Origin: Endomychus coccineus
Lineage: Eukaryota > Arthropoda > Insecta > Coleoptera > Endomychidae
Assembly: GCA_958510875.1 (NCBI GenBank)
Contig: OY294072.1
Span: forward strand, 434,001 to 498,000
Reading direction: 5' to 3'
Length of the DNA: 64,000 nt
Below are positions 62,225 to 64,000 of this stretch, in pieces. Under the pieces are notes generated by a model. That model saw only the letters and a program-made list of their open reading frames with translations, made no database searches and was not told where the DNA came from. The position numbers and the translations under genes were made by a program. Every line of letters begins with the position of its first letter. Position 1 is the stretch's first letter.

Positions 62225-62677
62225 CTAGCGGCCCATAGCAGAAAAGACTTTATTACAACTGGCGCCGCTCGCACGGGACAAGAAACGGCCTCAAATTAAC
62301 AAGACCGAGGTAAAATGTATAAACTCTAACTGAAGCGTAGCGATCTCCTCGAGGCATTTGTCAAAATGTTTCCGTTCGTAACTAATTACATAGGACATCT
62401 GGCCTTCATGCAATTGTGGTTTTATACAATTCGAACCTTCTAATTTCGATAGGCCAAGTGAAAATCCCGGAGCCTCAAGCGCTAAAGACATCTGAGTGTT
62501 TAAAATTTCGTATAAAATTGCTAAATTTGGCATTCTTAGAAACGTCAAATTAATTAATCTGACACAAGAGTTTGGGATATTTTTATTCAAATCGATATAA
62601 TACCAATTTTTGTCATCCATATTGCAAGATTTTCTCGGAAATTTTCCAAAATCAAAAACTAGGGCCTCTACGTTCAA
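62225..62677 (-). pseudogene. ORF150, mosaic copy in U8, nonsense mutation
   Basis: N-terminal two thirds are U1-type (MNVEALVFDFGKFPRKSC, MDDKNWYY), the C-terminal third is U7-type (YERKHFDKCLEEIATLQ). TGG to TGA after FTSVLLI (62291-62293) ends the frame 22 codons early. The switch lies at about 62400-62480. Confidence 0.5.
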
Positions 62678-63666
62678 TTAAAATTCACCATTCGAAAGAT
62701 CGTCATCGATAATGTTAAAGTGGCACCAAACTAATTCCAAGACGTAACCCAAAAATGCCGCTAAGTAGCTTAAAATAAATCATAAAGATTTGACGTGTTT
62801 TGACGGTAACCTATGTAAGGATTAAGTGATAACTCACGAAGAGAACTGATTTTGGAGGTGTATTTATAATGAAATGATGCGAAAGCAATGCGAAAAGTAT
62901 TATACAACTTCTATACTGCCTATGAATGTCCAAAATGGTCCATGGACGAAGATATTCTTCCTAGGGGTACAAGTACATTTCTACATCCTTGGAAGCTTTG
63001 GGGCACGAAATAGCATATATATCGACTGTAGAATCTTTTCAATAAGCTATGCAACAAATCTATGGTCTTATTTCACCAAAATCTAACCTTATTCATAGTC
63101 TGGGAGTTATATGTAGTAAACAACATGTCTCTAACTAAAAGTTAACAAAACTACATAAATAAGATATGAACGTGGGGCCCCATTTATTAAAAAACGTTCT
63201 AGAGGTATGTCTGAACAATGTGTAACAATAAGACTTTCCATATTTTATTTTAGAAATAGATAAATTGAGAATATCAATTATGGTGCCTACATACATATTC
63301 TTGCAACAAACTAAAGTACATAGGGATTTTGAAAGAATAACAAAACGATTAAGAAAGGTATGTACATCATCTACGATATTAGTACAACTGATTTACTAAG
63401 GTACATAACAAGATATGTGTCATATTCTACAGTAAGCATAGCATCTTCCAGTAGCAGCACGATCATTGGATTCACTCAGAATTACTTCAAATTCACAGTA
63501 CAAGCCTTTCAAAGTACTCGAGTAATGTCACTATAGATACAATAAAGATATTTTCATATACATGTGTATGGTGTATTATGTTTTAGGATCTAAATTGTCA
63601 TTTTACATTTTCAACGTAGATACAACGTTATGATAGATACATATAATAGCATCTTTCAAGAATTCA

Positions 63667-63873
63667 ATGCTAAATATGGATAAATTATATGGAATAAGGA
63701 AAGGAAAAGATGTATACAAGAGTGTTTCATATGTTTTTGGAAAGGAAGGAATTCTTAATGTTCAATTCACTCATTTCATAGGTACATATGACAGTTGGTG
63801 GAAAAATTTCACCATAACCAATTGTATGGATGTTATATGCATGAAAATGATTATGAAAGTGTCGAACAATTAA
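63667..63873 (+). CDS. ORF68, U8, unknown short protein
   Basis: Open 68 codons, MLNMDKLYGIRKGKDVYKSV... ending KVSNN. The start is shared with U3/U4 apart from one residue. Low confidence as a gene. Confidence 0.25.
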   Translation: MLNMDKLYGIRKGKDVYKSVSYVFGKEGILNVQFTHFIGTYDSWWKNFTITNCMDVICMKMIMKVSNN

Positions 63874-63887
63874 TTTGCTACCACAAG

Positions 63888-63909
63888 GTATACTTTCAAC
63901 AAAGTATAC
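63888..63909 (+). other. U8 hairpin, perfect 9-bp stem
   Basis: Arms GTATACTTT / AAAGTATAC, loop CAAC. Confidence 0.7.
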
Positions 63910-64000
63910 ATCATTTTATGGATATTTTGATACATTAAGAGACGAAGGCATCCAAAGGATGAATCGTACAGTTTCAATACTTCAAATTGAACTTTGCTTA

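Larger units (their letters stand above)
7400..64000 (+). repeat. Head-to-tail array of eight large repeat units (4.5-10 kb)
   Basis: The same ordered backbone recurs eight times in one orientation: promoter-like zone, minus-strand ORF150, intron-like segments with AATAAA, ORF68 remnant, hairpin, then retroelement debris. The module starting near ATAAACGGTTTTCTATAAGG marks unit starts at about 7480, 16982, 25526, 32568, 39480, 46491 and 56571; U8 joins at 61111 inside that module. Unit lengths differ because the retroelement section was deleted or exchanged differently. The right end lies beyond the window. All units point the same way, which indicates tandem amplification by unequal exchange and not dispersed insertion. 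Confidence 0.9.
61111..64000 (+). repeat. Array unit U8, partial, cut by the window edge
   Basis: Starts within the unit-start module, carries a broken mosaic ORF150, U3-like right flank, ORF68 (63667-63873) and the hairpin at 63888. Continues beyond the window. Confidence 0.8.

Noticed and set aside
7400..64000. Integrated virus (polydnavirus-like or other) as the source of the units
   Set aside because: No viral replication, capsid or circularisation genes or motifs seen; the recognisable genes are all transposon-derived, and ORF150 resembles nothing I can name.

Overview
The window is eukaryotic repetitive DNA, most likely from an insect or other arthropod. It is AT-rich, has very small GT-AG introns (about 49-75 bp), and carries Helitron, non-LTR, BEL/Pao and Tc1/mariner-type remnants. 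I see no prokaryotic gene organisation and no host single-copy gene, and I cannot name the species.

Layout. (1) 3-4516: a near-complete Helitron Rep/helicase gene in five exons, open to the left window edge and broken by one in-frame stop. (2) 4518-6448: five tandem copies of a ~390 bp unit that start one base after the Helitron stop codon. (3) 6449-7399: AT-rich sequence in which I see nothing. (4) ~7400-64000: a head-to-tail array of large repeat units. I count eight (U1 ~7480-16981, U2 -25525, U3 -32567, U4 -39479, U5 -46490, U6 -56570, U7 -61110, U8 running off the right edge). Spacing, measured on a conserved minus-strand ORF, is 7883, 8560, 6889, 6925, 8672, 8565 and 4416 bp.

Each unit has the same backbone: a promoter-like zone (repeated TATATAACCT boxes, TGACGT sites, GC-rich microrepeats), a minus-strand 150-codon ORF of unknown function ('ORF150'), a plus-strand stretch with two intron-like GTATGT...AG segments and an AATAAA signal, a short 68-codon ORF or its remnant, and a perfect 9-bp hairpin present in all eight units. 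Between the hairpin and the next unit lie fragments of non-LTR retrotransposons: family A (zinc knuckle, endonuclease and RT), family B (endonuclease end, linker, RT ends), family C (minus-strand RT) and a small family D piece. Some units also carry a Tc1/mariner-type transposase remnant, and U1 alone carries a BEL/Pao piece.

The retroelement copies share identical frameshifts, stops and junctions. They therefore spread with the units, by duplication or unequal exchange, and not by separate retrotransposition. U3/U4 are a near-identical 6.9 kb tandem pair, U2 and U6 match at a constant 31,046 bp offset, and U5 and U8 are mosaics. The array is the most unusual thing here: a megasatellite-like locus carrying a recurrent, mostly intact, unrecognised ORF and a conserved transcription-unit-like segment. 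Whether it makes a product cannot be told from sequence alone; my hand count of codon changes in ORF150 looks close to neutral.
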